In this document: positions 40,224 through 49,916 of the stretch, in pieces
Numbering within the stretch: the first letter of the stretch is position 1
How the letters are laid out: each line of letters begins with the position of its first letter
DNA from: Burkholderiaceae bacterium
GTDB lineage: Bacteria; Pseudomonadota; Gammaproteobacteria; Burkholderiales; Burkholderiaceae_C
Assembly (NCBI GenBank): GCA_017992055.1
Contig: JAGOPK010000017.1
Location: 46,014-110,013, forward strand
Direction: 5' to 3'
Length of the DNA stretch: 64,000 nt
Made by a program: the position numbers and the translations under genes
Notes under the pieces: generated by a model
Databases searched by the model: none
What the model saw: the letters and a program-made list of their open reading frames with translations, nothing else
Told to the model about the DNA's origin: nothing

Positions 40224-40666
40224 GCGAACGCGTGGTGATCTACACCGATGGGGCCTGCAAGGGCAATCCGGGCCCGGGCGGCTGGGGGGCCTGGCTGCGC
40301 TGGGGCGAGCACGAGAAGGAGCTGTTCGGCGGCGAGCCCGTGACCACCAACAACCGCATGGAGCTGACCGCGGTGATCGAGGCGCTGGCGCTGCTGAAGC
40401 GGCACACGCCGGTGGCCATCTACACCGACAGCGAGTATGTGAAGAACGGCATCACCAGCTGGATCCACAACTGGAAGAAGCGCGGCTGGCGCACCGCCGA
40501 CAACAAGCCGGTGAAAAACGTCGAGCTGTGGCAGCGGCTGGAAAGCCTGGTCCATGCCCACGAGGTGCAGTGGCACTGGGTCAAGGGCCATGCCGGCGAC
40601 CCCGGCAACGAGCGCGCCGACCAGCTGGCCAACCGCGGCGTGGACAGCGTGCGGGGCCGCGGCTGA
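40220..40666 (+). CDS. rnhA: Ribonuclease HI
   Basis: Degrades the RNA strand of RNA-DNA hybrids. The 148-residue protein has all catalytic acids in context: [21 protein letters not shown] (Asp), [18 protein letters not shown] (Glu), [13 protein letters not shown] (Asp) and [13 protein letters not shown] (Asp), plus the basic protrusion [20 protein letters not shown]. The start overlaps the methyltransferase stop, so the genes are coupled. In E. coli the neighbour dnaQ follows; here an RND efflux operon starts 118 bases later. Confidence 0.97.
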   Translation: MSERVVIYTDGACKGNPGPGGWGAWLRWGEHEKELFGGEPVTTNNRMELTAVIEALALLKRHTPVAIYTDSEYVKNGITSWIHNWKKRGWRTADNKPVKNVELWQRLESLVHAHEVQWHWVKGHAGDPGNERADQLANRGVDSVRGRG

Positions 40667-40784
40667 GCCGCAGGCCGCGGTTCGCGCCACGCCGGCCGTG
40701 TCCTGTCGCGCCGAGTAGGCACAGTCCTGCAACAGGCCGTCACAGGCGGGTACAGTCAGCCGCTTGATCTTCGTTCAGCCGTCC

Positions 40785-42047
40785 ATGAAGAAACTCCATA
40801 CCGTGATCGTCGTGCTGGCCCTGGCTGCGGCCGGGGTTGGCGCCTGGTGGGTGCAGAACCGCCCCGCCACCGGCGCGGGCGGGCCGGGCGGCATGGCCGG
40901 CGCGGCCTCGGCGCCGGCCTCCGGGGCGGGGGCACGCGGTCCGGGCGGCGGCGGTGGCCCGGTGGCGGTGGAGGTCGGTCGCGTCGAGCGCATGAAGCTC
41001 GAAGACGATGCGCTGGCCGTGGGCTCGCTGCGCTCGGCGCAGAGCGTGATGCTGCGGCCCGAGGTCAGCGGCCGCATCGTCAAGCTGGCCTTCAGCGACG
41101 GCCAGCCGGTCAAGCGCGGCCAGCTGCTGGTGCAGCTGGACGACGCGCTGCAGCAGGCCCAGCTGCTGCAGGCCCAGGCCCAGGCCAGCATTGCGCGCAC
41201 CAATCTGCAGCGCAGTCGCGAGCTGCTGGCGCAGAACTTCGTCAGCCAGAGCGCGGTGGACCAGAACGCGGCGGCGCTGGAAGTGGCCCAGGCCCAGGTG
41301 GTGCTGGCCCAGGCCCAGCTGGCGCGCATGAAGGTGCTGGCGCCGTTCGACGGCCTGCTGGGCATCCGCGCCGTCAACCTCGGCGACTATGTGAAGGACG
41401 GCGCCGACATCGTCGCCGTCGAGGATGTGTCCTCGCTGTGGGTGGACTTCCGCCTGCCCGAGCGCTTTCTGGCCAAGCTCAAGCCCGGCCAGGCGGTGGA
41501 CGTGAGCTTCGACGCGCTGGCCGGCCAGCGCTTCACCGCCCGTGTGGCAGCGCTGGATGCCCAGCTCGATGCCAATGGCCGCTCGGTGCTGGTGCGTGCG
41601 CGCCTGGCCAATCCGCAGGGCGCGCTGCGCAGCGGCATGTTCGCGCGCACGCGCACGCTGTTTGCCACCCGCGAGTCGGCCCTGGTCGTGCCCGAGGAGG
41701 CCCTGGTGCCCCAGGGCGACAAGCAGCTGCTGTTCAAGCTGGTGCCGGCGGCCGAAGGCAAGGGCCTGGTGTCGCGCCGTGTCGAGGCGCGCATCGGCCA
41801 GCGCGCGGCCGGCAAGGTCGAGATCCTGGCCGGCGTCGAAGAAGGCGACCGCGTCGTGCTGTCGGGCCAGACGCGGCTGTTGCGTGGCGACGCCGTGCCG
41901 GTGCGGGTGGTCGATGTGTCGCGTGCCGGCCAGCCGGGCGCCGGCGCCTCGGGGCCGCGCGGCGCGGCGTCGGCACCACGCGGCGGGCCGTCGGCGCCCG
42001 GAATGGGCGCGGCCGGTGGGGCCGCCGCCGCCGCCCGCGCGCCCTGA
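40785..42047 (+). CDS. RND efflux periplasmic adaptor subunit
   Basis: Membrane-fusion protein bridging the inner-membrane pump to an outer-membrane channel. The 420-residue product has an N-terminal membrane anchor (KLHTVIVVLALAAAGVGAWWV), a Gly/Ala-rich spacer, the lipoyl domain (VSGRIVKLAFSDGQPVKRGQLLVQLDD), an alpha hairpin rich in AQAQ, then barrel and membrane-proximal domains. The C-terminus is Gly/Ala/Pro-rich. The ATG giving MKKLHTV was chosen over one 21 bases upstream. A TACAGT at 40751-40756 could be its -10. The pump gene follows after 27 bases; no outer-membrane channel gene is nearby. Confidence 0.9.
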   Translation: MKKLHTVIVVLALAAAGVGAWWVQNRPATGAGGPGGMAGAASAPASGAGARGPGGGGGPVAVEVGRVERMKLEDDALAVGSLRSAQSVMLRPEVSGRIVKLAFSDGQPVKRGQLLVQLDDALQQAQLLQAQAQASIARTNLQRSRELLAQNFVSQSAVDQNAAALEVAQAQVVLAQAQLARMKVLAPFDGLLGIRAVNLGDYVKDGADIVAVEDVSSLWVDFRLPERFLAKLKPGQAVDVSFDALAGQRFTARVAALDAQLDANGRSVLVRARLANPQGALRSGMFARTRTLFATRESALVVPEEALVPQGDKQLLFKLVPAAEGKGLVSRRVEARIGQRAAGKVEILAGVEEGDRVVLSGQTRLLRGDAVPVRVVDVSRAGQPGAGASGPRGAASAPRGGPSAPGMGAAGGAAAAARAP

Positions 42048-42074
42048 CCACGCCGCCCGCCGGGAGCCCCGTCC

Positions 42075-45000
42075 ATGAAGCTCAGCGAAACCTCCGTCCG
42101 CCGGCCGGTGCTGGCCACCGTGCTGTCGCTGCTGATCGTGCTGATCGGCCTGGTGTCCTTCAACCGCCTGTCGGTGCGCGAGTACCCGCGCATCGACGAG
42201 CCGGTGGTCACCGTCAACACCCGGCTGATCGGCGCCTCGTCCGAGGTCATCGAGTCCCAGGTCAGCAAGCCGCTGGAAGACTCCATCGCCGGCATCGAGG
42301 GCGTGGACATCCTGACCTCGATCTCGCGCGCCGAGCAAAGCCAGATCACGGTGCGCTTCAAGCTCGAGAAGGACCCGGACAATGCCGCCGCCGATGTGCG
42401 CGACCGCGTCTCGCGGGTGCGCGGCCGCCTGCCCGATGCGGTGGACGAGCCGGTCATCGCCAAGGTCGAGGCTGATGCCACGCCGACCATCTGGCTGGCC
42501 TACACCAGCGAGACGCTGAGCCCGCTGGAGCTGACCGACCTGATCAACCGCGTCGTCAAGCCGCGGCTGCAGACCGTGCCCGGCGTGGCCGACATCCAGA
42601 TGGGCGGCGACCGCGCCTACTCGATGCGCATCTGGCTGGATGCCGACAAGCTGGCCGCCTACCGGCTGACGGTGCAGGATGTCGAGGACGCGCTGCGCAA
42701 GCAGAACCTGGAGGTGCCGGCCGGCCGCATCGAAAGCCAGCAGCGTGAGTTCAACGTCACCGCGCGCACCGACCTGAACACGGTGCCGCAGTTTGCCGAC
42801 ATCGCGCTGAAGAACACCGGCGGCTTCACCGTGCGCCTGCGCGACGTGGCGCGCATCGAGGAGGCGGCGGCCAACGAGCGCAGCCGCGTGCGCCTGAACG
42901 GCGTGCCCAGCATCTCCACCGGCATCATCCGCAATGCCACGGCCAATCCGCTGGAGGTGGCCGCCGGCGTGCGCGCGGTGATGCCGCAGATCCAGCGCGA
43001 CCTGCCGCCGTCTGTGACCGTGGTGCAGGCCAACGACAACTCGGTGTTCATCGACCGCTCCATCAAGTCGGTCTACCAGACCGTGCTGGAAGCCGTGGTG
43101 CTGGTGGCCCTGGTGGTGTTCGTGTTCCTGCGCACGCTGCGTGCGTCGATCATCCCGCTGGTCACCATCCCGGTCAGCCTGATCGGCTCGTTCGCGCTGA
43201 TCTCGCTGGCCGGCTTCACCATCAATACGCTGACCCTGCTGGCCCTGGTGCTGGCCATCGGCCTGGTGGTCGACGATGCCATCGTGGTGCTGGAGAACAT
43301 CTTCCGCCACATCGAGGAGGGGCTCACGCCCTTCCAGGCGGCGCTCAAGGGCATCCGCGAGATCAGCTTTGCGGTGATCGCGATGACGCTGACCCTGGCC
43401 GCGGTGTTTGCGCCGCTGGCCTTCACGCCCGGGCGCACCGGCCGGCTGTTCGGCGAGTTTGCGCTGACCCTGGCCGGCGCGGTGGTGGTGTCGGGCTTTG
43501 TCGCGCTGACGCTGACGCCGATGATGTGCAGCAAGCTGCTGCGCCACAACCCCAGCCCCAACCGCTTCGACCGCGGCATGGAATGGCTGCTGACGCGGCT
43601 GACCGACGGCTACAGCGCGGCGCTGCGCTGGACCCTGGCCCACCGCTGGCTGGTGCTGCTGGTGATGGCCGGCTCGGCCTGGGCCAGCTGGTGGCTGTAC
43701 ACCGGCACCAAGAGCGAGCTGGCGCCCATCGAGGACCGCGGCGTGATCATCATGCCGGTGCGTGCGCCCGATGGCGCGACGCTGGAGTTCACCGCGCGCT
43801 ACCTCGATGCCATCGAGCGCATCGGCAGCCAGTACCCCGAGTTCGACCGCCGCTTCATGTTCATGGGCGGCGGCCAGGTGTCCACCGCCAGCGCGGTGTT
43901 CCGCGCCGTCGACTGGACCGAGCGCCAGCGCAGCACCCAGGAGCTGGCACGCGAGCTGGTGCCCAAGATGAGCGGCCTGCCGGGTGTCAATGCCTTCCCG
44001 ATCACGCCGCCCAGCCTGGGCCAGGGCTTCCGCTCGCGGCCGCTGGAATACGTGGTGCAGACCAGCGACAGCTATGCCAACCTGGCCCGCGTGGCCCAGC
44101 AGATGCTGGCCGAGATGGCCAAGAACCCCGGCATCGTGCAGCCCGACATCGACCTGCAGCTGAACAAGCCGGAGATCTTCGTGGAGGTGGATCGCCAGCG
44201 GGCGGCCGACATGGGCGTCAATGTCGATGCCGTGGCGCGCACGGTGGAGACCATGCTGGGCGGCCGCGCCGTCACCCGCTACAAGCGCGACGCCGACCAG
44301 TACGACGTGATCGTGCAGACCGCCAGCCGCGGCCGCACCACGCCCGAGGACATCGAGCGCCTGTTCGTGCGTGGCCGCAACGACACCATGGTGCCGCTGT
44401 CGTCCCTGGTCAAGGTGCGCGAGGCGGTGAGCCCGCGCGAGCTGAACCACTTCAACCAGCGCCGCTCGCTGACCATCACCGCCAACCTGGCACCGGGCTA
44501 TTCGCTGGGCGAGGCCTTGACGTTCATGGACCAGACCGCGGCCAAGGTGCTGCCCCAGGGCTATGTGACCGAGCTGAACGGCGTCAGCCGCGAGTTCCGC
44601 TCGTCCTCGGGCGCGCTGGGCCTGGTGTTCGTGCTGGCCCTGCTGTTCATCTTCCTGGTGCTGTCGGCGCAGTTCGAGAGCTTCATCGATCCGTTCGTGA
44701 TCCTGCTGGCCGTGCCGCTGTCGATGGTCGGTGCGCTGTGGGCGCTGAACCTGGCCGGTGGCACGCTGAACGTGTATTCGCAGATCGGATTGATCACCCT
44801 GGTGGGCCTGATCAGCAAGCACGGCATCCTGATCGTCGAGTTCAGCAACCAGCTGCGCCAGCAGGGCCGCGAACTGAAGGACGCGGTGGTCGAGGCTTCC
44901 AGCCTGCGCCTGCGGCCGATCCTGATGACCACCGGCGCGATGGTGCTGGGTGCGCTGCCGCTGGCTCTGGCCACCGGCGCCGGCGCCGAGAGCCGCCAGC

Positions 45001-45164
45001 AGATCGGCTGGGTCATCGTCGGCGGCATGAGCCTGGGCACGTTGCTGACCATCTTCGTCGTGCCCACGGTCTACACGCTGTTTGCGCGCAACAAGGTGCC
45101 GGGCGAGATCACCACGCCGGAGGCGCCGGTGGCCGGCCACGCCGTGCCGGCCGGCGGCGACTGA
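42075..45164 (+). CDS. RND efflux transporter permease subunit
   Basis: Proton-driven inner-membrane multidrug pump, probably trimeric. The 1029-residue protein has the twelve-helix RND layout with two large periplasmic loops. It starts MKLSETSVRRPVLATVLSLLIVLIGLVSF, carries the proton-relay pair DD in helix 4 (LAIGLVVDDAIVVLENIFRHIEEG), and has SAQFESFIDPFVILLAVPLS and GLISKHGILIVEFSNQLR in the second half. It belongs to the AcrB/MexB-like hydrophobe-amphiphile group rather than the heavy-metal (CzcA) group. Substrate cannot be predicted. It ends 18 bases before the convergent moeA. Confidence 0.95.
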   Translation: MKLSETSVRRPVLATVLSLLIVLIGLVSFNRLSVREYPRIDEPVVTVNTRLIGASSEVIESQVSKPLEDSIAGIEGVDILTSISRAEQSQITVRFKLEKDPDNAAADVRDRVSRVRGRLPDAVDEPVIAKVEADATPTIWLAYTSETLSPLELTDLINRVVKPRLQTVPGVADIQMGGDRAYSMRIWLDADKLAAYRLTVQDVEDALRKQNLEVPAGRIESQQREFNVTARTDLNTVPQFADIALKNTGGFTVRLRDVARIEEAAANERSRVRLNGVPSISTGIIRNATANPLEVAAGVRAVMPQIQRDLPPSVTVVQANDNSVFIDRSIKSVYQTVLEAVVLVALVVFVFLRTLRASIIPLVTIPVSLIGSFALISLAGFTINTLTLLALVLAIGLVVDDAIVVLENIFRHIEEGLTPFQAALKGIREISFAVIAMTLTLAAVFAPLAFTPGRTGRLFGEFALTLAGAVVVSGFVALTLTPMMCSKLLRHNPSPNRFDRGMEWLLTRLTDGYSAALRWTLAHRWLVLLVMAGSAWASWWLYTGTKSELAPIEDRGVIIMPVRAPDGATLEFTARYLDAIERIGSQYPEFDRRFMFMGGGQVSTASAVFRAVDWTERQRSTQELARELVPKMSGLPGVNAFPITPPSLGQGFRSRPLEYVVQTSDSYANLARVAQQMLAEMAKNPGIVQPDIDLQLNKPEIFVEVDRQRAADMGVNVDAVARTVETMLGGRAVTRYKRDADQYDVIVQTASRGRTTPEDIERLFVRGRNDTMVPLSSLVKVREAVSPRELNHFNQRRSLTITANLAPGYSLGEALTFMDQTAAKVLPQGYVTELNGVSREFRSSSGALGLVFVLALLFIFLVLSAQFESFIDPFVILLAVPLSMVGALWALNLAGGTLNVYSQIGLITLVGLISKHGILIVEFSNQLRQQGRELKDAVVEASSLRLRPILMTTGAMVLGALPLALATGAGAESRQQIGWVIVGGMSLGTLLTIFVVPTVYTLFARNKVPGEITTPEAPVAGHAVPAGGD

Positions 45165-45182
45165 GGGTTCAGGACCGAGGCT

Positions 45183-46484
45183 TCAGACCAGGCCGTCGAA
45201 CGGCACTACGTCCACCAGGTCGCCGGCGGCCACGTCGCCCTGGTCGTGGTGCAGCACCACCATGCCATTGGCCTCGCTCATGCTGCGCAGAATGCCCGAG
45301 CCCTGGCTGCCGGTGATGCGCACGGTCCAGCGGCCGTCGCTGGCCTGGCCGACGATGCCGCGCTGGTATTCGGTGCGGCCCGGCTTCTTGCGCAGCGGCG
45401 CCTCGCTCACCGCGCGCAGCACCGGCAGCGGCTGCGGCGTGGCGCCGGACATGGCCAGCAGGGCGTCGCGCACAAAGGCGTAGAAGGTGACCATCACCGC
45501 CACCGGGTTGCCGGGCAGGCCGAACAGGATGGCCGGCTGGCCGCCCTGGGACTCGCCGCGGATGCGTCCGATGGCCATCGGACGGCCCGGCCGCATCGCG
45601 ATCTTCCAGAACAGCACCTCGCCCAGCTCGCGCATCACCTGCTTGGTGTGATCGGCCTCGCCGACGCTGACGCCGCCCGAGGTGATCACCGCATCGGCAC
45701 TGGCAGCGGCCTGGCGGAAGGCCTCGGCCAAAGCCGCCGGATCGTCGCGCACCACGCCCAGGTCGATCAGGTCCACGCCCAGGCGCTGCAGCATGCCCCA
45801 GATCGTGTAGCGGTTGCTGTCGTAGACGCAGCCGGCGTCCAGCGGCTCGCCGATGGAGCGCAGTTCGTCGCCGGTGGAGAAAAACGCCACCCGCAGCCGC
45901 CGCCGCACCGGCACCTCGGCCCGGCCCAGCGAGGCCAGCAGGCCCAGGTCGGCCGGGCTCAGCAGGCGGCCGGCGGCCAGCGCGGCCTGGCCGCGCGCCA
46001 GGTCCTCGCCCTTCAGGCGCCGGTTGTCACCGGGCCGCACCACGCCGGCCGGGATGCGGATGCGGCCATCGGCCTCGCTGCGGGTGAACTCCTGCGGCAC
46101 CACCGTGTCCAGGCCGGCCGGCATCACCGCGCCGGTCATGATGCGCAGGGCCTGGCCCGGCGGCACCGGCGCCGGTGTGCCATCGCCGGCGAAGGCGGTG
46201 CCTGCCACCGCCAGCAGCGTATCGGCGCCGGCCTGCAGCTCGCTGCCGCGCAGCGCATAACCGTCCATGGCCGAGTTGTCGTGCGCCGGCACGTCGATGG
46301 GCGAGACGATGTCGGCCGCCAGCACCCGGCCCAGGGCGGCGCGCAGCGCCAGCTGCTCCACCGCCTGCACCCGCGGCACCAGGCGGTTGATGAAGTCCCG
46401 GGCCTGGGCCACCGGCAGCGCATTCGGGTCGTAGCCGGCGACGCAGGAGGCGATCTGGTCCAGCGAGGGCAGGGGGGCGGTCAT
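45183..46484 (-). CDS. moeA: Molybdopterin molybdenumtransferase MoeA
   Basis: Inserts molybdate into adenylylated molybdopterin. The 433-residue protein shows the MoeA blocks DVPAHDNSAMDGYALRG, ALRIMTGAVMPAGLDTVV, RLKGEDLARG, VAFFSTGDEL, YDSNRYTIWGML, ITSGGVSVGEADHTKQV and FGLPGNPVAVMVTF. Domain order is that of E. coli MoeA (411 aa). It lies 31 bases downstream of moaA on the same strand, and mobB starts at the far end of the window, so three Mo-cofactor genes are split over two loci here. Confidence 0.96.
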   Translation of the reverse strand: MTAPLPSLDQIASCVAGYDPNALPVAQARDFINRLVPRVQAVEQLALRAALGRVLAADIVSPIDVPAHDNSAMDGYALRGSELQAGADTLLAVAGTAFAGDGTPAPVPPGQALRIMTGAVMPAGLDTVVPQEFTRSEADGRIRIPAGVVRPGDNRRLKGEDLARGQAALAAGRLLSPADLGLLASLGRAEVPVRRRLRVAFFSTGDELRSIGEPLDAGCVYDSNRYTIWGMLQRLGVDLIDLGVVRDDPAALAEAFRQAAASADAVITSGGVSVGEADHTKQVMRELGEVLFWKIAMRPGRPMAIGRIRGESQGGQPAILFGLPGNPVAVMVTFYAFVRDALLAMSGATPQPLPVLRAVSEAPLRKKPGRTEYQRGIVGQASDGRWTVRITGSQGSGILRSMSEANGMVVLHHDQGDVAAGDLVDVVPFDGLV

Positions 46485-46515
46485 GGGGCAGGCAGATTGA
46501 AAAGGGCGGCGTCGC

Positions 46516-47640
46516 TCAACCGCCGATGTAGCTCATCTCGACGCGGCGCGGGCCGCCGTCCGGCGCGGCGGCGGCCGGGCCCTGGGCGCTGCGCAGCTCG
46601 CTGTAGCGATCGTCGCGGCCGGCCCAGATGGCGGCCAGCGCACTGGTGATCTGTTCGTCGCTGGCACCGCCACGCAGCAGGCTGCGCAGATCGTGGCCGC
46701 GGCTGGCAAACAGGCACAGGAACAGCTTGCCCTCGGTGGACAGGCGCGCGCGGTTGCAGTCGCTGCAAAAGGCCTGGGTCACGCTGGAGATCAGGCCGAC
46801 CTCGCCGCCGCCATCGGCATAGGCCCAGCGCTCGGCGGTCTCGCCGCTGGCGCTGGCCTGCAGCGGCTGCAGGTCCCAGTGCTCGCGCAGCCGCGCCAGC
46901 ACCTGGGCCGAGGGCAGCACCTCGTCCATGCGCCAGCCATTGCTGGCGCCCACGTCCATGTACTCGATGAAGCGCAGCACGATGCCCGAGTGGCGGAAGT
47001 GCCGCGCCATGGCCACGATCTCATGGTCGTTGGTGCCGCGCTTGACGACCATGTTGACCTTGATCGGCGCCAGCCCGGCGGCCTGGGCCGCGGCAATGCC
47101 GTCCAGCACCTCGGACACCGGGAAGTCCACGTCGTTCATGCGGCGGAAGATGGCATCGTCCAGCCCGTCCAGGCTGACGGTCACGCGCTTCAGCCCGGCG
47201 TCGGCCAGCGCGCGGGCCTTGCGCGCCAGCACCGAGCCATTGGTGGTCAGCGTGATGTCCAGCGCCGCGCCCTCGGGCGTGCGCAGCGCGGCCAGTTGCT
47301 CGATCAGCCGTTCCAGGCCGCGCCGCAGCAGCGGCTCGCCGCCGGTGAGGCGGATCTTCTGCACGCCGTGGGCCACGAACAGCCGCGCCAGCCGCGTGAT
47401 CTCCTCGAAGCTCAGCAGCGAGCTGTGCGGCAGGAACACATAGTCGCGGTCGAACACTTCCTTGGGCATGCAGTAGCTGCAGCGGAAGTTGCAACGGTCG
47501 GTGACCGAGATGCGCAGGTCGCGCAGCGGCCGGCCCAGGGCATCGGCCAGCAGGCCGGTGGCCGGGATGGCCTGTGCGGGGATGGCCGGCACCGGCGCGG
47601 CATAGCGCAGGTCGGCCAGCGGGATGACGGTTTCGCCCAT
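46516..47640 (-). CDS. moaA: GTP 3',8-cyclase MoaA
   Basis: Radical-SAM enzyme for the first step of molybdenum-cofactor synthesis, converting GTP to 3',8-cyclo-GTP. The 374-residue protein has the SAM cluster CNFRCSYC near residue 50, [34 protein letters not shown], the second cluster cysteine region [21 protein letters not shown], and the C-terminal Gly-Gly (SYIGG) needed for activity. The N-terminus is ~30 residues longer than in E. coli. It forms an operon with moeA. Confidence 0.96.
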   Translation of the reverse strand: MGETVIPLADLRYAAPVPAIPAQAIPATGLLADALGRPLRDLRISVTDRCNFRCSYCMPKEVFDRDYVFLPHSSLLSFEEITRLARLFVAHGVQKIRLTGGEPLLRRGLERLIEQLAALRTPEGAALDITLTTNGSVLARKARALADAGLKRVTVSLDGLDDAIFRRMNDVDFPVSEVLDGIAAAQAAGLAPIKVNMVVKRGTNDHEIVAMARHFRHSGIVLRFIEYMDVGASNGWRMDEVLPSAQVLARLREHWDLQPLQASASGETAERWAYADGGGEVGLISSVTQAFCSDCNRARLSTEGKLFLCLFASRGHDLRSLLRGGASDEQITSALAAIWAGRDDRYSELRSAQGPAAAAPDGGPRRVEMSYIGG

Positions 47641-47712
47641 GGCCGCGATTGTGCCCGGCGCCCCGGCCCGGGCGCGCTCAAGCCACCCTGCGGCCTGCGG
47701 TCTTGATCTGGC

Positions 47713-48267
47713 TCAACCCCCGGCCGAGGCCACGCCGCGGCCGATGCCGCCAAAGCCGCCGCGGCCCCGCGCGGTCTTGGCGCCGGTGGCCTGGGGCGCG
47801 GCCGGCGTGCTGGCATAGCGGCCGCCCGGCGTGGCATAGACCTGGTTCACCGACAGGGTCTGGCTGCGCAGCGCCGCCGCGCGGCTGGGCTGGGCGGCCA
47901 GCGGCTCGACGCGGCCGTCGTAGCGGTAGACCTGGCCGCCGCGGCTGTAGAACGGGCCCAGCCAGCGCACCAGGCTGCCGCTGCCGCTGCGGTAGCCGCC
48001 GCTGTAGCTGCTGCCGGTGGCAGGTGCGCTGGCGGCCTGGCGGAACTGGTCCAGCCCACGCTCGTTGAACTCGGGTTCGCAGTCGGCCTCGCTGCCCCAG
48101 TCCTGCACGCAGTCGGCCACGTCCACATACTCGGCGCGGGCCAGCTCCTGCGGCTGGTCCTGAGGGTCGGGGGCGCAGCCGCTCAGGCCGGCCAGGCCGC
48201 TGCTGGTGGCGATCAGCACCAGGGCCAGGCGGCCCTGGCGGGCTTGGCGACGGGGGGCGCGGTTCAT
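47713..48267 (-). CDS. DUF1190 (YgiB/YjfM-like) lipoprotein
   Basis: A 184-residue probable outer-membrane or periplasmic lipoprotein with lipobox LSGC (Cys31) after a basic n-region. The pattern EYVDVADCVQDWGSEADCEPEFNER and a Ser/Gly/Tyr-rich middle (SSYSGGYRSGSGSLVRWLGPFYSRGGQVYRYDG) is that of DUF1190 proteins. The C-terminus is Gly/Arg-rich. In E. coli, ygiB-ygiC and yjfL-yjfM-yjfC combine the same families as here; the biochemical role is not established. It starts 16 bases after the DUF350 gene. Confidence 0.8.
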   Translation of the reverse strand: MNRAPRRQARQGRLALVLIATSSGLAGLSGCAPDPQDQPQELARAEYVDVADCVQDWGSEADCEPEFNERGLDQFRQAASAPATGSSYSGGYRSGSGSLVRWLGPFYSRGGQVYRYDGRVEPLAAQPSRAAALRSQTLSVNQVYATPGGRYASTPAAPQATGAKTARGRGGFGGIGRGVASAGG

Positions 48268-48283
48268 GCTCGTGGCCCCCGCT

Positions 48284-48682
48284 TCAATAGGTCAGGCTGG
48301 CCGCATTGAGCAGGCCCAGGCCCAGCGACAGCGCGCCCAGCAGCAGGCCCACGGCCTCGCGGTCGGCCTCGATGGCGGCACGCAGGTCGGGCACCAGCAG
48401 GCGCCGCGCCAGCCACCACAGCGCCAGCTGGGCCAGCAGGGCCAGCGCCGCCCAGCTCAGCAGGTCCCACAGCGACACCGCATGGGCCACCAGGCTGGCC
48501 AGCGGCAGGGCCAGGCCCAGCGCGGTGCCGGCCAGGCTCCAGGCTGCGGCGCGGTTGCCCTGGCGCACCAGGTGCAGCTCAGCATAGGGCGTGACGGCCA
48601 TGTAGATCAGCAGGGTCAGGCCCCAGGCCAGCAGGGCGGTGCCGAAGTACAGCGCAAAGTTCAGCGTCAACTGGGTGGGCAT
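48284..48682 (-). CDS. DUF350 (YjfL-like) membrane protein
   Basis: A 132-residue protein with four predicted membrane helices: about 6-28, 47-68, 74-93 and 110-130. The segment between helices 1 and 2 (YAELHLVRQGNRAAAWSLAGTALGLALPLAS) is the DUF350 hallmark. These proteins are repeatedly found next to ATP-grasp peptide-amine ligase-like proteins and DUF1190 lipoproteins, as here. Function is unknown; a transport or membrane-stress role is a guess from context. The start is 6 bases from the end of the ATP-grasp gene, so the two are tightly coupled. Confidence 0.82.
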   Translation of the reverse strand: MPTQLTLNFALYFGTALLAWGLTLLIYMAVTPYAELHLVRQGNRAAAWSLAGTALGLALPLASLVAHAVSLWDLLSWAALALLAQLALWWLARRLLVPDLRAAIEADREAVGLLLGALSLGLGLLNAASLTY

Positions 48683-48688
48683 GTGAAG

Positions 48689-49894
48689 TCAGTCGAAGTA
48701 GTGCGGCACGAAGTAGGCGCTGTTGCTGGTGATCGGCGTGAGGTCCTCGCGCACGCACAGGCCAGCGCTCTGGTCGCCGACGATCCAGCTGCCCAGCACC
48801 GCATGCATGGCCTCGCGCGGGCCGTGCATGAAGCTGGTCTCGGGCGCCGGGAAGGCGGCGATGGCCGTCCAGGCCTGGCAGATGCCGGCCTGGCCGCCGT
48901 AGTCGCCGTCGGTGGACAGCGTGGTCCGGCCCTGGGCATCGACCAGCCGGATGTTGCTGCCCTCGCGCGACAGCAGCGGCTTGTGCACAAAGGGCCGGCC
49001 CTCGAAGGCCGCGGCGTCGAAGTGCGCCTCCAGCAGATTGGGATGGCCCGGATGCGACTGCCACAGCAGCGGCAGCAGGGCCTTGTTGGACAGCAGCATC
49101 TTCCAGGCCGGCTCCAGCCACAGCGTGGGCGCCTGGCCCAGGTGGGCGGCCAGCGGCTCGGCGGCCAGCCATTCCCAGGGATAAAGCTTGAAGCAGGCCG
49201 AGATCGGCTGGTCGTCGCCGTCGACGTAGCGGCCGTTGTCCAGCACGCCGATGTCGGCGATGTCCAGCAGCTGGGCATACCAGCCGGCCTGCAGGGCCAC
49301 GTCCAGCAGGTATTCGACATTGCCGGTGTCCTCCAGCGAGTCGGTCTGGCAGGCCAGGTGCAGGCGCGGCACGTCGAAGCGCTGTCCGATCTGCGCCAGG
49401 CGCTCGACCAGGGCCTCGTGCAGGCGGTTGAACTGGTCGGAGCGCGGCTGCACATCCACCTTCCACTGCCATTGCGCCACCGCGGTCTCGATGATCGAGG
49501 TGGGCGTGTCGGCGTTGTACTCCAGCAGCTTGGGCGGGCCGTCGCCGCTGTAGGCCAGGTCGAAGCGGCCGTACAGGTGCGGGTCGCGGCGGCGCCAGCT
49601 CTGCTCGACCAGGGCCTGGGCCGCGGCCGGGATCTGCAGCCGGTCCAGCTCGCCACCTTCGATCAGCCGCGCCGCCAGGTCCATGCACATCGCATGCAGC
49701 TCGACGCTGGCATCGTCGATCTGGTCGATCTGCGCGGCCGTGAAGCGATAGGCCACGTCCTCGCGCCAATAGGCAAAGCGCGGCTCGGTGGCCGAGACGT
49801 CCGAGCCGTCGGGGGCGATGGAGTGGAAGTGGAAGCCCTGGGCGTCGAGCCGGGCGCGCCAGTCGGGCCGCGGAAGCTGGGGCAGGCGCTGCAC
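48689..49894 (-). CDS. Glutathionylspermidine synthase-like ATP-grasp protein (YgiC/YjfC type)
   Basis: A 401-residue ATP-grasp ligase of the glutathionylspermidine-synthase preATP-grasp family, without the N-terminal amidase domain of true Gsp synthetase. It contains YGRFDL (Arg110), LLEYNADTPTSIIE (124-137), FKLYPWEWL and the ATP-binding loop HKPLLSREGSNI (304-315), and ends SAYFVPHYFD. It probably ligates an amine to a peptide or carboxylate; E. coli YgiC and YjfC lack a proven reaction. The start is GTG; the next in-frame ATG is at residue 69. First of three coupled genes with DUF350 and DUF1190, 22 bases after an NlpC/P60 gene. Confidence 0.85.
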   Translation of the reverse strand: MQRLPQLPRPDWRARLDAQGFHFHSIAPDGSDVSATEPRFAYWREDVAYRFTAAQIDQIDDASVELHAMCMDLAARLIEGGELDRLQIPAAAQALVEQSWRRRDPHLYGRFDLAYSGDGPPKLLEYNADTPTSIIETAVAQWQWKVDVQPRSDQFNRLHEALVERLAQIGQRFDVPRLHLACQTDSLEDTGNVEYLLDVALQAGWYAQLLDIADIGVLDNGRYVDGDDQPISACFKLYPWEWLAAEPLAAHLGQAPTLWLEPAWKMLLSNKALLPLLWQSHPGHPNLLEAHFDAAAFEGRPFVHKPLLSREGSNIRLVDAQGRTTLSTDGDYGGQAGICQAWTAIAAFPAPETSFMHGPREAMHAVLGSWIVGDQSAGLCVREDLTPITSNSAYFVPHYFD

Positions 49895-49916
49895 GCCGAG
49901 TGGCCGGGCCGGGCGC

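Noticed and set aside
40726-40756. Small palindrome cctgcaacagg and TACAGT before the RND adaptor as an operator-promoter
   Set aside because: The -35 fit is poor and no regulator gene is adjacent, so it is only mentioned in the adaptor entry.
40740-45140. A 1466-codon open frame on the reverse strand opposite the RND genes
   Set aside because: It is the antisense shadow of two clear RND genes: its residues are His/Arg/Gly/Gln-rich without any domain, typical of reversed high-GC coding sequence.
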